Shown here: positions 48,025 through 56,840 of the stretch, piece by piece
How the letters are laid out: each line of letters opens with the position of its first letter
Numbering within the stretch: the first letter of the stretch is position 1
Assembly: GCF_004683885.1 (NCBI RefSeq)
Contig: NZ_CP038440.1
Span: 1,212,001-1,276,000 of the forward strand
Source of the DNA: Brevundimonas sp. MF30-B
Lineage (GTDB): Bacteria > Pseudomonadota > Alphaproteobacteria > Caulobacterales > Caulobacteraceae
DNA length: 64,000 nt
Reading direction: 5' to 3'
Notes under the pieces: generated by a model
The model's database searches: none
Told to the model about the DNA's origin: nothing
What the model saw: only the letters and a program-made list of their open reading frames with translations
Program-made: the position numbers and the translations under genes

Positions 48025-49647
48025 ATGTCGGAGCGCCGTGCCATGGGTCGCCAATCATTGCTCACCACAGCCTTGCCCCTCGTGGTGGCTGGAGTTGTCT
48101 CTGCGGTCAGCGCCACCGGAGCGCAAGCTCAGCAGAGCTGCATTCTGACCGAGCCGGCGGTGAGCTCTGAGGTAACGGGCAGCGCATCATTCGGCTGCGG
48201 TGTCGCCAACATAGTCAGTGGGGATGACAGCATCGCCTTAGGCCGGCGCAATCGTGCCACCGGTGATCAAGCAACGGCGATCGGGAGCGGCAACGCGGCA
48301 ACAGCAGACTTTGCGCAAGCCTTGGGATATGAAAACACCGCAAGTGGCCAATCCGCCGTGGCCATAGGCTCGTCAAATTATGCGACCGGCATGTACGCAA
48401 CCGCTATTGGATCTCTGGCCGATGCAAACGGTCATTCGTCGATAGCCATCGGCCGTCAAGCCTTTGCCTGGGGCGATGGCGGGATCGCGCTGGGCTATCA
48501 GTCAATGGCTTTGCAGGCCGACTCCATCGCCTTTGGGTACTATTCGAGAGCACACCATGAGGCCATCGCTCTCGGAGCGCATTCCGAAGCCTCGGGTCCG
48601 GGGTCGCTTGCAATTGGCGCGTACGCGGTCGCCGCCGGCACGGAGTCAATTGCGCTGGGGTCCTACTCGGTCGCCCATCGAGACCGCGCCGTGTCGTTCG
48701 GACGGTCAGACCTGCTACGCAACCTAGCTTACATCGCCGATGCGATTGAAGACACCGACGCTGTCAACCTCAGGCAGATGCGCGAGCATAGTAACGAACT
48801 GGGTCGAGGCCTGTCTGCGTGGTTCGGCGGCTCGGCCGCCTATTCGGCCGGCCAGTTCACGGCGCCAGCCTTCACGGTCCAAGGTGGACAGTTCACCGAC
48901 CTGACGAGCGCCTTTGCCGCCGTCGACACGGCCCTGGACAGCCTGCGCGCCATCTCCTCGACACCAGGGCCTCCTGGCCCCCAAGGGCCTCAGGGGCCCG
49001 CTGGCCCTCAAGGTCCCGGAGGGCAGCCGGGACCGGCCGGTCCTCAAGGGCCTGCTGGTCCCCCCGGGCCTCACGGCCCCTCAGGCGCCGGACAAGACTA
49101 TGTGGACGAGGGCGACGCACGGACGCGTTCGCAGGCTGCCGAGTACGCCGACCAAGGTGATGCTCGCACGCTGCAGCTGGCGCAAACCCACGCCGACCGG
49201 GCAGATCAGGAGGTTCTCCATCAGGCCAAGGCGCACGCTGACGCCGGGAATCTGGCCACGATGGAAAGTTCTCAAGCCTATGCAGACGCCGGCGACGCCC
49301 GGACCTTGAGGGGTTCGATGAGCTACACGGATCAGCGTGTCGGCCAACTCGCGGACAGGATGGACCGCTTTCAGGCCGATGTGGGTCGTCGGTTCGACGA
49401 CATGGACGCGAGGATCGACCGCCAAGGCGCGATGATGACGGCGATGGTCAACATGGCCGCCAATGTCTCGGGGCCGGCTGGGGAAGGTCGGGCGGCCGTT
49501 GGTTTGGGCTTTCAGAACGGCCAGGAGGCCGTCTCGGTGGGCTATGGGCGCCGCTTCCGCAACGGCGTTTCGGTCTCCGGAGGAGGATCATTTGGTCGAG
49601 GCGGCGAACGGTCCGCCGGCGTCGGAGTAGGTTTCAAGCTTTTCTAG
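48025..49647 (+). CDS. Trimeric autotransporter (YadA-like) with collagen-like segment
   Basis: A 540-residue surface adhesin. Signal peptide to about residue 35 (SATGAQA), short region with Cys39 and Cys58, then a YadA-type head of eleven 13-14-residue repeats (69-221), each of the form SIALG/AVAIG. A neck (residues ~228-260, [20 protein letters not shown]) is followed by a linker, 14 Gly-x-y collagen-like triplets (315-356), a stalk of six exact 15-residue repeats (359-448) and a C-terminal membrane anchor ending in Phe540. Trimers of this kind make a 12-strand beta-barrel and push the passenger out. All parts are trimeric, so a collagen triple helix fits. Function is probably adhesion or autoagglutination; binding target unknown. 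Confidence 0.93.
   Translation: MSERRAMGRQSLLTTALPLVVAGVVSAVSATGAQAQQSCILTEPAVSSEVTGSASFGCGVANIVSGDDSIALGRRNRATGDQATAIGSGNAATADFAQALGYENTASGQSAVAIGSSNYATGMYATAIGSLADANGHSSIAIGRQAFAWGDGGIALGYQSMALQADSIAFGYYSRAHHEAIALGAHSEASGPGSLAIGAYAVAAGTESIALGSYSVAHRDRAVSFGRSDLLRNLAYIADAIEDTDAVNLRQMREHSNELGRGLSAWFGGSAAYSAGQFTAPAFTVQGGQFTDLTSAFAAVDTALDSLRAISSTPGPPGPQGPQGPAGPQGPGGQPGPAGPQGPAGPPGPHGPSGAGQDYVDEGDARTRSQAAEYADQGDARTLQLAQTHADRADQEVLHQAKAHADAGNLATMESSQAYADAGDARTLRGSMSYTDQRVGQLADRMDRFQADVGRRFDDMDARIDRQGAMMTAMVNMAANVSGPAGEGRAAVGLGFQNGQEAVSVGYGRRFRNGVSVSGGGSFGRGGERSAGVGVGFKLF
48229..48702 (+). repeat. YadA head repeats, eleven copies
   Basis: Eleven tandem units of about 42 bases, all 14 residues except one of 13. 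Each opens with a small-x-Ala/Ile-hydrophobic-Gly strand (for example SIALG, AVAIG, SIAFG) that forms one rung of the left-handed beta-roll head. The last partial unit AVSFG passes into the neck. Confidence 0.9.
48967..49092 (+). repeat. Collagen-like Gly-x-y repeats, fourteen triplets
   Basis: Unbroken Gly-x-y triplets at residues 315-356, proline at x in 12 of 14 ([15 protein letters not shown]) with GQP and GAG as the others. Bacterial collagens form triple helices without hydroxyproline. The DNA is made of 9-base units and could expand or contract by slippage. Confidence 0.92.
49099..49368 (+). repeat. Six exact 15-residue stalk repeats
   Basis: Six consecutive 15-residue units from residue 359 to 448, each beginning Tyr/His-x-Asp and often continuing GDARTL ([27 protein letters not shown]). 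A 15-residue period is the right-handed coiled-coil repeat known from the YadA stalk. Confidence 0.9.
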
Positions 49648-50073
49648 GACGCGAACCGATCGCATTTCGCGGCCGTGAGGCCTCCCGCCAGTGCAGGCAT
49701 GCGACCTGCTCCTTGCGCGCACCAGTCCGGGCGAGCCGGCGAATGATGATGACGGGCGAAAATATCGCCCGAATGTAGAGCTCGGCCCAGATATTGGCAG
49801 GACTCGAGCCGTTGACCAGTCCAGAAATTGACCAGGGGCAGTGTTAGTGACTGGGGTGACCTGCCTCGGGCTGGCTGCCGAGAGCGACCCGCATTGGCAT
49901 GCGCCTGAGAGTATCCCTTGATCGCCGTGGAGTTCACTTAAAGACATTGGCAGCCTCCGCTTGTACGCGTCCGGAGTGGAACCGCTCGGGCGTGATTGTC
50001 CCGCGTCGCCACCCGCCACCACGATCATGGGGTATCTCCAGCATACTTGGGGAATGCAGGGGATACCCGAGCG
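49648..50073. other. 426-base gap without a supported gene
   Basis: No open frame here resembles a protein in length, start site and composition. A 7-base-pair hairpin with a five-base loop lies at 49752-49770 (CGGGCGA arms), 105 bases beyond the autotransporter stop, possibly its terminator but lacking a T run. I see no tRNA, no transposon end and no clear remnant. Confidence 0.6.
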
Positions 50074-51552
50074 TCAGTCCTTGATCTCGGCCGTGCACGG
50101 GCGATCGTCAGGGCCGTGTTCGCCATCGCAACGGCGGAGGGCGGCGAGCTCGTGCTGAGGCGTCTCGATCAGACGATTGCGGCCGTCTTCGCCGCGCACG
50201 AGCGTGAAGGCGTCGTACAGCCGGCCGGTGGCGGTGAAGGCTCTGAACAGCAGTCGATCGCCGTCGACGTCGATCAGCTGATAAAGCTCGGTGTTCTCGG
50301 CGGCGCGCACCGGTTGGGTGTCGGCGCGGTCGTTCAGGCCGTACATCTTGGAGCCGACGACCGACACGACGTAGACAGGTCCCTGGGGGCGGCCTGCATC
50401 GCTGGTGGCGTGCGAGGCGGCAGCCCCGGCGGGGTCGGACACGCGGGCGTAGCAGTGGTCATGGCCCTGGAGCACCAGGTCGATGTTGCGCGCATCAAAG
50501 ATGGGCTTCCAGGCCGCCTTCAGCGCCTCTGTGTCGTTGGGCCGTGCGCAGGTGAACAGCGGCTGGTGGAACACCGCAATGTTCCAGTCCGCCGGGCTCT
50601 CGGCCAATACGCGGTCGAGCCAGTTTGTCTGGCTGTCGAGCGCGCCCAGATCCAGGGCGGCCGTACCGTCCAGGACGATGAAGCGCACGCCCTGATAATC
50701 GACGAAATAGGTGGTCGCCTCCGCGCCGGGCGCTCCATTGCCAGGCAAGGCGAACTGCAGCGGCCAGTGCGGGCCGAGACGGCGCGATTCCTCGCCGTCC
50801 GGCAGGATGTGGTCGACGTACTCGTGGTTTCCGGTCGCTGGGATCTGGGGCGTCATGGCGAAGGCGCGACCGCCGGCCTCGGTCCACTCACCCCATTCGT
50901 CATCGTGGACCTTGGTTTCGCGCTGAGCGACCAGGTCCCCGGCGTGAAGGACGACGGCGGCGGGGCCGGCTTCCTTGAAAGCCGAGCGGATGACGCGCGA
51001 GGCGACCGACAGGATGTCGTTTTGGGTGTCGCCCAGATAGATGATGCGGAACGGCTCCGCCTCGGCGGCCGCCGTTCGGAACGGCAGCCACTCGCTCCAG
51101 CCATCGGCGGCGCGCACGCGATACACATAGCGGGTCGCCGGTTTCAGGTTCTCGAAGCGCGCCTGATGATAGATCGCGTCGCCGTTCTCGTTGGCGATCG
51201 GCGCGCTGACGCCGTTCACGGTCACCGCCGCGTGGCCGAGCAGGGGGCCGTCGATCTCTTCCGCGATCTGGACCTCGGCCGACGTCTGACGCGTGTCGGT
51301 GCGCCAGGCGACGGCGGCGCCCGTGGCGGCGTCTGCTGCCGGAGACAGCACGATGCGGTCGGCCCACCCCTTCGCTGCATAGCGTCCATTCGGCGCGTGG
51401 GCGGGCGGCGGCGCTGGGTCGGGATCCGGCGGCGCTACGACCTGGGCCTGGGCTGATGTGGCCCACAGCGTCAGGGACGCCGCTGTAGCGGCCATCAGGA
51501 CTGATGTCTTGCCGTGGCGTATGGACCTAGACGTCTCCGAGCCGACGCGCAT
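50074..51552 (-). CDS. Purple-acid-phosphatase-like exported metallophosphoesterase
   Basis: A 492-residue exported phosphoesterase. Signal peptide to about residue 36 (TSAQAQ), a Pro-rich linker, an Ig/FN3-like domain (about 65-160, typical of purple acid phosphatases), then the calcineurin-like domain: metal residues Asp175 in LGDTQND, Asp206 in HAGDLV, Asn242-His243 in GNHEY, His in VFHQPLF and GHDHCYAR. The last is the full family signature. It follows the TonB receptor on the same strand with a one-base TGATG overlap, which implies co-expression and suggests release of phosphate from an organic ester followed by uptake. Confidence 0.92.
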   Translation of the reverse strand: MRVGSETSRSIRHGKTSVLMAATAASLTLWATSAQAQVVAPPDPDPAPPPAHAPNGRYAAKGWADRIVLSPAADAATGAAVAWRTDTRQTSAEVQIAEEIDGPLLGHAAVTVNGVSAPIANENGDAIYHQARFENLKPATRYVYRVRAADGWSEWLPFRTAAAEAEPFRIIYLGDTQNDILSVASRVIRSAFKEAGPAAVVLHAGDLVAQRETKVHDDEWGEWTEAGGRAFAMTPQIPATGNHEYVDHILPDGEESRRLGPHWPLQFALPGNGAPGAEATTYFVDYQGVRFIVLDGTAALDLGALDSQTNWLDRVLAESPADWNIAVFHQPLFTCARPNDTEALKAAWKPIFDARNIDLVLQGHDHCYARVSDPAGAAASHATSDAGRPQGPVYVVSVVGSKMYGLNDRADTQPVRAAENTELYQLIDVDGDRLLFRAFTATGRLYDAFTLVRGEDGRNRLIETPQHELAALRRCDGEHGPDDRPCTAEIKD

Positions 51553-54404
51553 CAGAAGTTCACCCGCGCGCCGACGAAGAACAGGCGACCGAAACGCTCC
51601 CGTTCGGTCGGCCGCGACCGCACGCCGGCGTATCGCACCCCTTCGGAGTCCGTCAGGTTCTTGGCTTCCAGATAGACGTTCACGTGCTCAGTGACATCGA
51701 AGTCGGCCGTGAAGTCCAGCTGCGAGCGCCCTTCCCAATAGATGTCCAGGCGGGGATCGCCATAGTTGAACTCCTGCAGGAAGTCGCTGCGATCGGTCCA
51801 GGCCAGGCGGGCGTTGAAGCGCGCGGTCTCATAGAAGGCCGACAGATTGACGGTGGTGTCCGACTGGTTCGGCAACGCCGCCTTGGTTCCCCGTCCCGGC
51901 CCGGCGAAGGGCAGGGTCATCTCGGCGTCGGTCCAGGTGTAGTTCGCGGCCACGCCGAAACCCGACAGCCAGCCCGGCAGGAAGGTGAACTGCTGCTGGT
52001 AGTTGAACTCGACGCCCCGGATGAAGCCGTCAGGGGCGTTCTCGGGCCGGGTGATGTCCGCCGCCAGCCCGGCGTAGGTTCCGCGTGAGGTCAGCTCGAA
52101 CACATAGTCCTCGAGGTCCTTGTAGAAGACCCCGGCCGAGATCACGCCCAGCGGCTCATAGTAGTACTCGAGGCTGGCGTCGAAGTTGTTCGACAGGGTG
52201 GGCTTCAGGTCGGGGTTGCCAGCTGTCAGATCGATGACTTCGCCAGCCGTGCGATCGCCGCTCTCGCTGATGCGCGGGACGTTGTCGCGGTAGCGGGGTC
52301 GGGCGATGCCGCGCGTCAGCGCAACACGACCCACCAGATTGTCGCTAAAGGCGTACCGCAGGGTCGCGTTCGGGAAGACCTCGGTATAGCTGCGCGAGAA
52401 GCTGCTGACGGTGAAGTCCTCGGTGTCCTCGTTGAACACCGGCGCCGCGCCTTCAAAGTCCGTCCGCTCGACCCGCAGGCCCAGGATCAGGTTGGCCCGA
52501 TCGAACTGGATCCTGGTCATGCCGTAGGCGGCGTAGATGTCTTCCTGAGCCGTGTAGTCAGTGGTGGTCGAGTTTGCGATGCGACGATAGGCCGGAGCCG
52601 CCGTCAGCGGGCCTTGGCTGCCGAAGTAATCCAGCACCAGGTCGGCGTCGTACTTGAAGCCGAGGTCATAGTCGAAGTTGCGTGACGGCGTGTCCGACAG
52701 CAGGTCGGCGAACCCCAGCGCCGGCCGGGCCGAGGCGTCGCGGTTTCGGAAGCTTTCCTCGTCGGACTCGATGTCGCGCTGGCGAAGGCGACCGCCGAAC
52801 TTCCACTCAGCAGGCTGATTGAACAGGGTGGTCGGGATGCTGAGATTGATCTCCGCCGCCGTCTCGTCCTGGGTGGTGCTCTGCCAGCGATTGACGTGTT
52901 CGCGGAACGCGTAGTTGGCCGGGTTCAGGTGCTCCTGGCTGGTGAACAGCGACAGGTTCGGATTGTCGAAATCGCCCGAGAAGTCGTAACTGAGATCCGG
53001 CCGCGCCGTGGATCGGAACAGCAGTTGCTGGCGGTTCGGATAGGTCTGCTCGCCGCGCGCGAAGGACACGGTGTAGTCCAGCGTCATCGTGTTGATGTCG
53101 TGCTCGCCGCCGGCGCTGATCGCCAGGTTTTCGTCGCGCACGACGCGGTGACGGAACTCACGGGCGAAACGGCCGGCGGTGAAGCTCGCCGACTGTTCGG
53201 TTGCGCCGGGCTGGATCGTGCCGTCCTCGTACAGGATGGCCAGCAGGTTGCGGAACTCGTCGTCGGTGCGGCGCGCCCAGGTCCCGCGGACGAAGTAGCG
53301 GTTCAGCGCATCGGGCCGATACTCCAGCGCGCCGGTGAGGCTGAGGCGCTCGCGGCGGGTGTCGTAGTCCTTGAACTCCTGCACGGGCACGCCGAGGATG
53401 TCATTTTCATCGGCGTCCTCGATCAAATCCCAGGCGGACTCGATGTTGTCCACGCGACGGTCAGTCTTGGCGTAGCTGGCGGACACTACAGCGCCGAACT
53501 GACGATCCGGGCCAAAGGTGTCGGACGCCACGACCGAAGCGCGGCGATCGTTGGTCGAGCCCATCTCGTTGTAGCTGCCGCCGGCGTTGAGGCGGATGTT
53601 TCGGCCGCGGCTGTCGAAGGCGGAGCGCGTCACCAGATTGATCGAGCCGGCAATGGAATCCGCGTCCTGGCTGGGCAACAGGGTCTTGTTGATCTCAAGC
53701 GAGCTGACGACTTCGGAGGGCAGGGCGCCCAGATCCACCGCGCGGGTGTCCGGGCTGGTGCCGGGGATGGACACGCCGTCGACCGTGATCGAGGTGAAGG
53801 CGGCGGGCGAGCCGCGCAGGCTGACGAAGTTGCCTTCGCCCTGGTCCCGCTCGACGCCGATGCCCGGCACGCGCTGAAGCGCCTCGGCGATGTTGGAGTC
53901 AGGGAAGCGGCCGATCGAGTCCGAAGACACGACGTTGCTGGTGTTGTCGGCCGTGCGTTGCTGGTTAAGAGCGCGCGCAACGCCGTCGCTCAGCGATCCG
54001 ACGACCACGATCTCAGCCACCTCGGTCACGTCCGACACAGTGATGTCTGCAACGGTGGCGACGCCGGCTGCGACGGTCACTTGGCGGCTCATTGTCGGAT
54101 AGCCGAGGTAGTCGACCTCGACCGTATACTGTCCCGCCGGCATCGACGGCAGGATGTAGCGCCCCTGACGATCCGTCGAAGTCGCGAAGCCCAATTCGCG
54201 GATAACCACCCGTGCGCCGGGCAGCGACGCCCCAGACGCGTCTGACACGCGCCCGGTCAGAGTGTTCTGCACGGCGGCGGCGTCCCCGACGACATCCGCG
54301 AGAACCGGCGCGGCGGCGCCCAAAGCCGCGGCGATGATAAGCGCGCCGGCCGAGGCCTTGAGCGATAGACCCGCGCGTTCAGCGCCGACAGGCTTGATGA
54401 TCAT
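51552..54404 (-). CDS. TonB-dependent receptor with carboxypeptidase-regulatory-like N-domain
   Basis: A 950-residue outer-membrane receptor. Signal (to about residue 37), an Ig-like carboxypeptidase-regulatory domain (~48-125, LPGARVVIRELGFATSTDRQ), a TonB-box-like segment and plug (~130-265; IAEALQRVPGIGVERDQG, SLRGSPAAFTSITVDGVS), then a 22-strand barrel ending VGARVNF with Phe at the C-terminus. The pairing with the downstream phosphatase points to uptake of a phosphate ester or its product. No Fur or TPP signal is seen. Upstream there are GTCAC-like direct repeats (54464-54492). Confidence 0.93.
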   Translation of the reverse strand: MIIKPVGAERAGLSLKASAGALIIAAALGAAAPVLADVVGDAAAVQNTLTGRVSDASGASLPGARVVIRELGFATSTDRQGRYILPSMPAGQYTVEVDYLGYPTMSRQVTVAAGVATVADITVSDVTEVAEIVVVGSLSDGVARALNQQRTADNTSNVVSSDSIGRFPDSNIAEALQRVPGIGVERDQGEGNFVSLRGSPAAFTSITVDGVSIPGTSPDTRAVDLGALPSEVVSSLEINKTLLPSQDADSIAGSINLVTRSAFDSRGRNIRLNAGGSYNEMGSTNDRRASVVASDTFGPDRQFGAVVSASYAKTDRRVDNIESAWDLIEDADENDILGVPVQEFKDYDTRRERLSLTGALEYRPDALNRYFVRGTWARRTDDEFRNLLAILYEDGTIQPGATEQSASFTAGRFAREFRHRVVRDENLAISAGGEHDINTMTLDYTVSFARGEQTYPNRQQLLFRSTARPDLSYDFSGDFDNPNLSLFTSQEHLNPANYAFREHVNRWQSTTQDETAAEINLSIPTTLFNQPAEWKFGGRLRQRDIESDEESFRNRDASARPALGFADLLSDTPSRNFDYDLGFKYDADLVLDYFGSQGPLTAAPAYRRIANSTTTDYTAQEDIYAAYGMTRIQFDRANLILGLRVERTDFEGAAPVFNEDTEDFTVSSFSRSYTEVFPNATLRYAFSDNLVGRVALTRGIARPRYRDNVPRISESGDRTAGEVIDLTAGNPDLKPTLSNNFDASLEYYYEPLGVISAGVFYKDLEDYVFELTSRGTYAGLAADITRPENAPDGFIRGVEFNYQQQFTFLPGWLSGFGVAANYTWTDAEMTLPFAGPGRGTKAALPNQSDTTVNLSAFYETARFNARLAWTDRSDFLQEFNYGDPRLDIYWEGRSQLDFTADFDVTEHVNVYLEAKNLTDSEGVRYAGVRSRPTERERFGRLFFVGARVNF

Positions 54405-54837
54405 GTCGATGTTCCCCGAAGATTCGCGCTAGCGGCGCGGTCAGCGGGGTCGGTAGCGATGAGTTGTGACCCTTCGTCGTGACTTCTGTAACGCTGCAGC
54501 AATGATTGGACGAAGGCGTTGTGTCACTCGCCCGTTCCGAAAGTCGCCTGTTTGCAGATTTCGGCTTGTCCGCTCTGGCGCTTCCCTGACTCGGGGGCTT
54601 CGGCGGCGCTGCCGTCGTGTCCGATCGCCGCTACTTCAGCCCGTCACTGGCTAAAGTGTGCGCCACTACGGCGTTGGCGTGGCCATGACCAAGCCCGAGC
54701 TCGTTCTTAGAAGCGTGACGAGCTTCATATGCCTGGCGGGGCAACCGGCGCGTACTATCTGCGGCCAGTGAGCAATGAGCTCGCAAAACTTCTTCTCGAT
54801 AGAGGTTGCGTGCTTCTCGGAAACGCCGAGCTATGGA
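54405..54837. other. 433-base gap upstream of the TonB receptor; no supported gene
   Basis: No convincing gene. Within 54464-54492 three TGTGAC-like heptamers occur in one direction (TTGTGAC, TCGTGAC, CTGTAAC). They resemble PhoB half sites but are spaced 13 and 9 bases rather than the usual 11, so a Pho box is only a guess. A short reading from about 54775 (SNELAKLLLDRGCVLLG) could be a gene remnant. Confidence 0.4.
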
Positions 54838-55737
54838 TCAGGCAACCAGGGCGTAGTTTGGTGAGCGGCGCAGCCGGCTGGCGTCCGTCAGCGGCGGCGC
54901 GCCGCAGAGCCGACGGTAATCGCGGCTGAACTGCGAGGGGCTCTCGTAGCCGACTGCGAAGCCGGCGCTTGCCGCGTCCATTCCCTCTATCACCATCATT
55001 CGGCGCGCCTCCTGCAGGCGGACCCGTGTGCGGTACTGCAGCGGGCTAAGCGTCGTGGCGGCCTTAAAGTGGCTGTGGAAGGACGACGGGCTCATGCCGG
55101 CGTCGGCCGCCAGGCGCTCGACTGTGAAGGGACGAGCGTAGTTGCGTCGCAGCCACGCGATGGCCCGGGCGACCTTGGCCAGGCGGCTCTCTGTCGCTGC
55201 GATGTGGCGGATCATCGGCGCCTGCGCCCCCGACAGAAGTCGGTAGAGGATCTCCCTCTCGGCGAGCGGCGCAAGCGCGGGCGCGTCCTCGGGCGCATCG
55301 AGCAGGCGCGCCAGCCGCACTGCCGCGTCCAGCAGGCCTGGCTCCATCTGACTGACCCCAAGCGCAGGTCCCGTGGGTTCCGGTACTGTTTCCGAAGATA
55401 TCTGCAGCATCAGCTCGGTCAGCGCAGGCAGGTCGATGTCGAGCGCCAGGCAGAGGTAGGGTCGCTCCGGGCTGGCCTCCAGCACCGAGCCGACCAGGGG
55501 CAGGTCGACGGAGACCGTCAAATACTTCGCGGGGTCGTAGACGTAGCTGCGCCCGCCCACCTCCACCGCTTTGCGTCCTTGAGCGATGATGCACAGCGAA
55601 GGTTTATAGACAGCGGGTACAGCCTGGGTCGGCGTGCAGGATCGGATAAGGCTGAGCCGCGGCAGGACGCTGGCGTGCATCCCGTCCGCCGACGCATGGT
55701 TGGCGATGATTCCAGCGAGCTCTTCGATCTGGCGCAT
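54838..55737 (-). CDS. AraC-family regulator (first copy)
   Basis: A 299-residue regulator with an AraC_N-type ligand domain (about 20-160; YKPSLCIIAQGRKAVEVGG) and a C-terminal double HTH (about 195-290; MSPSSFHSHFKAATTLSPLQ and GFAVGYESPSQFSRDYRRLCG). Its target is likely the divergent SDR at 55902, with ~165 bases between. It is related to the regulator at 59193. Ligand unknown; this AraC_N subfamily often controls oxidoreductases. Confidence 0.93.
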   Translation of the reverse strand: MRQIEELAGIIANHASADGMHASVLPRLSLIRSCTPTQAVPAVYKPSLCIIAQGRKAVEVGGRSYVYDPAKYLTVSVDLPLVGSVLEASPERPYLCLALDIDLPALTELMLQISSETVPEPTGPALGVSQMEPGLLDAAVRLARLLDAPEDAPALAPLAEREILYRLLSGAQAPMIRHIAATESRLAKVARAIAWLRRNYARPFTVERLAADAGMSPSSFHSHFKAATTLSPLQYRTRVRLQEARRMMVIEGMDAASAGFAVGYESPSQFSRDYRRLCGAPPLTDASRLRRSPNYALVA

Positions 55738-55901
55738 GGCTCACCCTGTCGCGGCTGTGCGCGCACAGCAAGGCTCGCAGTAGAATGTTGCAGGATCGTG
55801 CAAGAATGACGGAGGGCTGTGCTACCGCCCGCGTCGCAGCCCGGCGACAAGGCTCCAACGCCGGCGCTCTCCTGTGTCGGCCTCAATAGGGAGCAAATGC
55901 C

Positions 55902-56636
55902 ATGTCCGACACTCAGAGCAAGGTTGTCGTCATCACCGGGGCAAGCAGCGGCATCGGCGAGGCCGTGGGCCGCGGCCTCGCCGCCGCCGGCATGAGGGTG
56001 GTCCTGGGCGCCCGCCGCACCGATCGGCTGCAGACCATCGTTGAAGAGATCCGCGCCGCCGGCGGCGAGGCTGAAGCACAGGCGCTCGATGTCGCCGATC
56101 GCGCCGCATTCGAAGCCATCGTCGCCTTCGCCGAGGCGAGGTTTGGCCGCGTGGACGTGCTCGTCAACAACGCCGGCGTCATGCCGCTGTCGCCGCTGGC
56201 GGCCCTGAAAACCGACGAGTGGGATCAGATGATCGACGTGAACATCCGTGGCGTCCTGAACGGCATCGGGGCGGTCCTGCCGCGATTCCAGGCCCAGGGC
56301 GCAGGCCACGTGATCAATGTGGCGTCGGTGGCCGCCTACGGCGTCTGGCCGACGACGGCCGTCTATTCGGCGACTAAGTCCGCGGTTTGGGACATGACCG
56401 AGGGCCTGCGTCAGGAGCATCCGGAAATCCGGACCACGATCGTCTCCCCCGGGGTCGTGGAAAGCGAACTCGCCGCGACCATCACCGACCCGGACACCGC
56501 GGCCTACATCCACGAAGCCCGCAAGGTCGCCCTCAAGGCCGACGCCATCGCTCAGGCCATCCGCTACGCCATCGAGCAACCCGCTGACGTGGCCGTAAAC
56601 GAAATGGTCGTCCGCCCGATGGGTGGGGCGTTCTGA
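55902..56636 (+). CDS. Short-chain dehydrogenase/reductase (classical)
   Basis: A 244-residue NAD(P)-dependent oxidoreductase: TGASSGIGEAVGRGL, NNAGVMPLSPLAAL, active-site Ser in NVASVAAYGV, YSATKSAV and the IVSPGVVESEL tail. The GARR sequence after the second strand suggests NADP preference. It is divergent from an AraC regulator that probably controls it, and ends 205 bases before the convergent MFS gene. Substrate unknown; resembles broad-range oxidoreductases of the YdfG/clavulanate type. Confidence 0.93.
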   Translation: MSDTQSKVVVITGASSGIGEAVGRGLAAAGMRVVLGARRTDRLQTIVEEIRAAGGEAEAQALDVADRAAFEAIVAFAEARFGRVDVLVNNAGVMPLSPLAALKTDEWDQMIDVNIRGVLNGIGAVLPRFQAQGAGHVINVASVAAYGVWPTTAVYSATKSAVWDMTEGLRQEHPEIRTTIVSPGVVESELAATITDPDTAAYIHEARKVALKADAIAQAIRYAIEQPADVAVNEMVVRPMGGAF

Positions 56637-56840
56637 GCGTCGGGTCGGGGGTGCGCGGCTCAGGTCGCGTGCTCCCGAGCTTTGCAAGCCGGTCCGGCCT
56701 GCCCACCCTCACGAGAACAGGGGGAACGCTTACGGAAAGGCGCCGTTGGCGGACACAGGTCGTCCGTTCATCTACTGACCATCGCCAGAGCCTGAGGCGA
56801 GAGGCGTAGGTCATGGTCGGTCTCCTTTGGATCTTAGCGA

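Noticed and set aside
48967..49092. Gly-Pro repeat taken as a tandem-repeat CRISPR-like or minisatellite feature
   Set aside because: It lies in frame in a coding region and reads as collagen-like triplets; no spacers.
49588..50028. Minus-strand open frame after the autotransporter
   Set aside because: No recognisable domain, a low-complexity composition and overlap with the 3' end of a certain gene.
54464..54492. Confident PhoB box upstream of the TonB receptor
   Set aside because: Half-site spacing is 13 and 9 bases rather than 11, so only a weak mention is kept in the gap entry.
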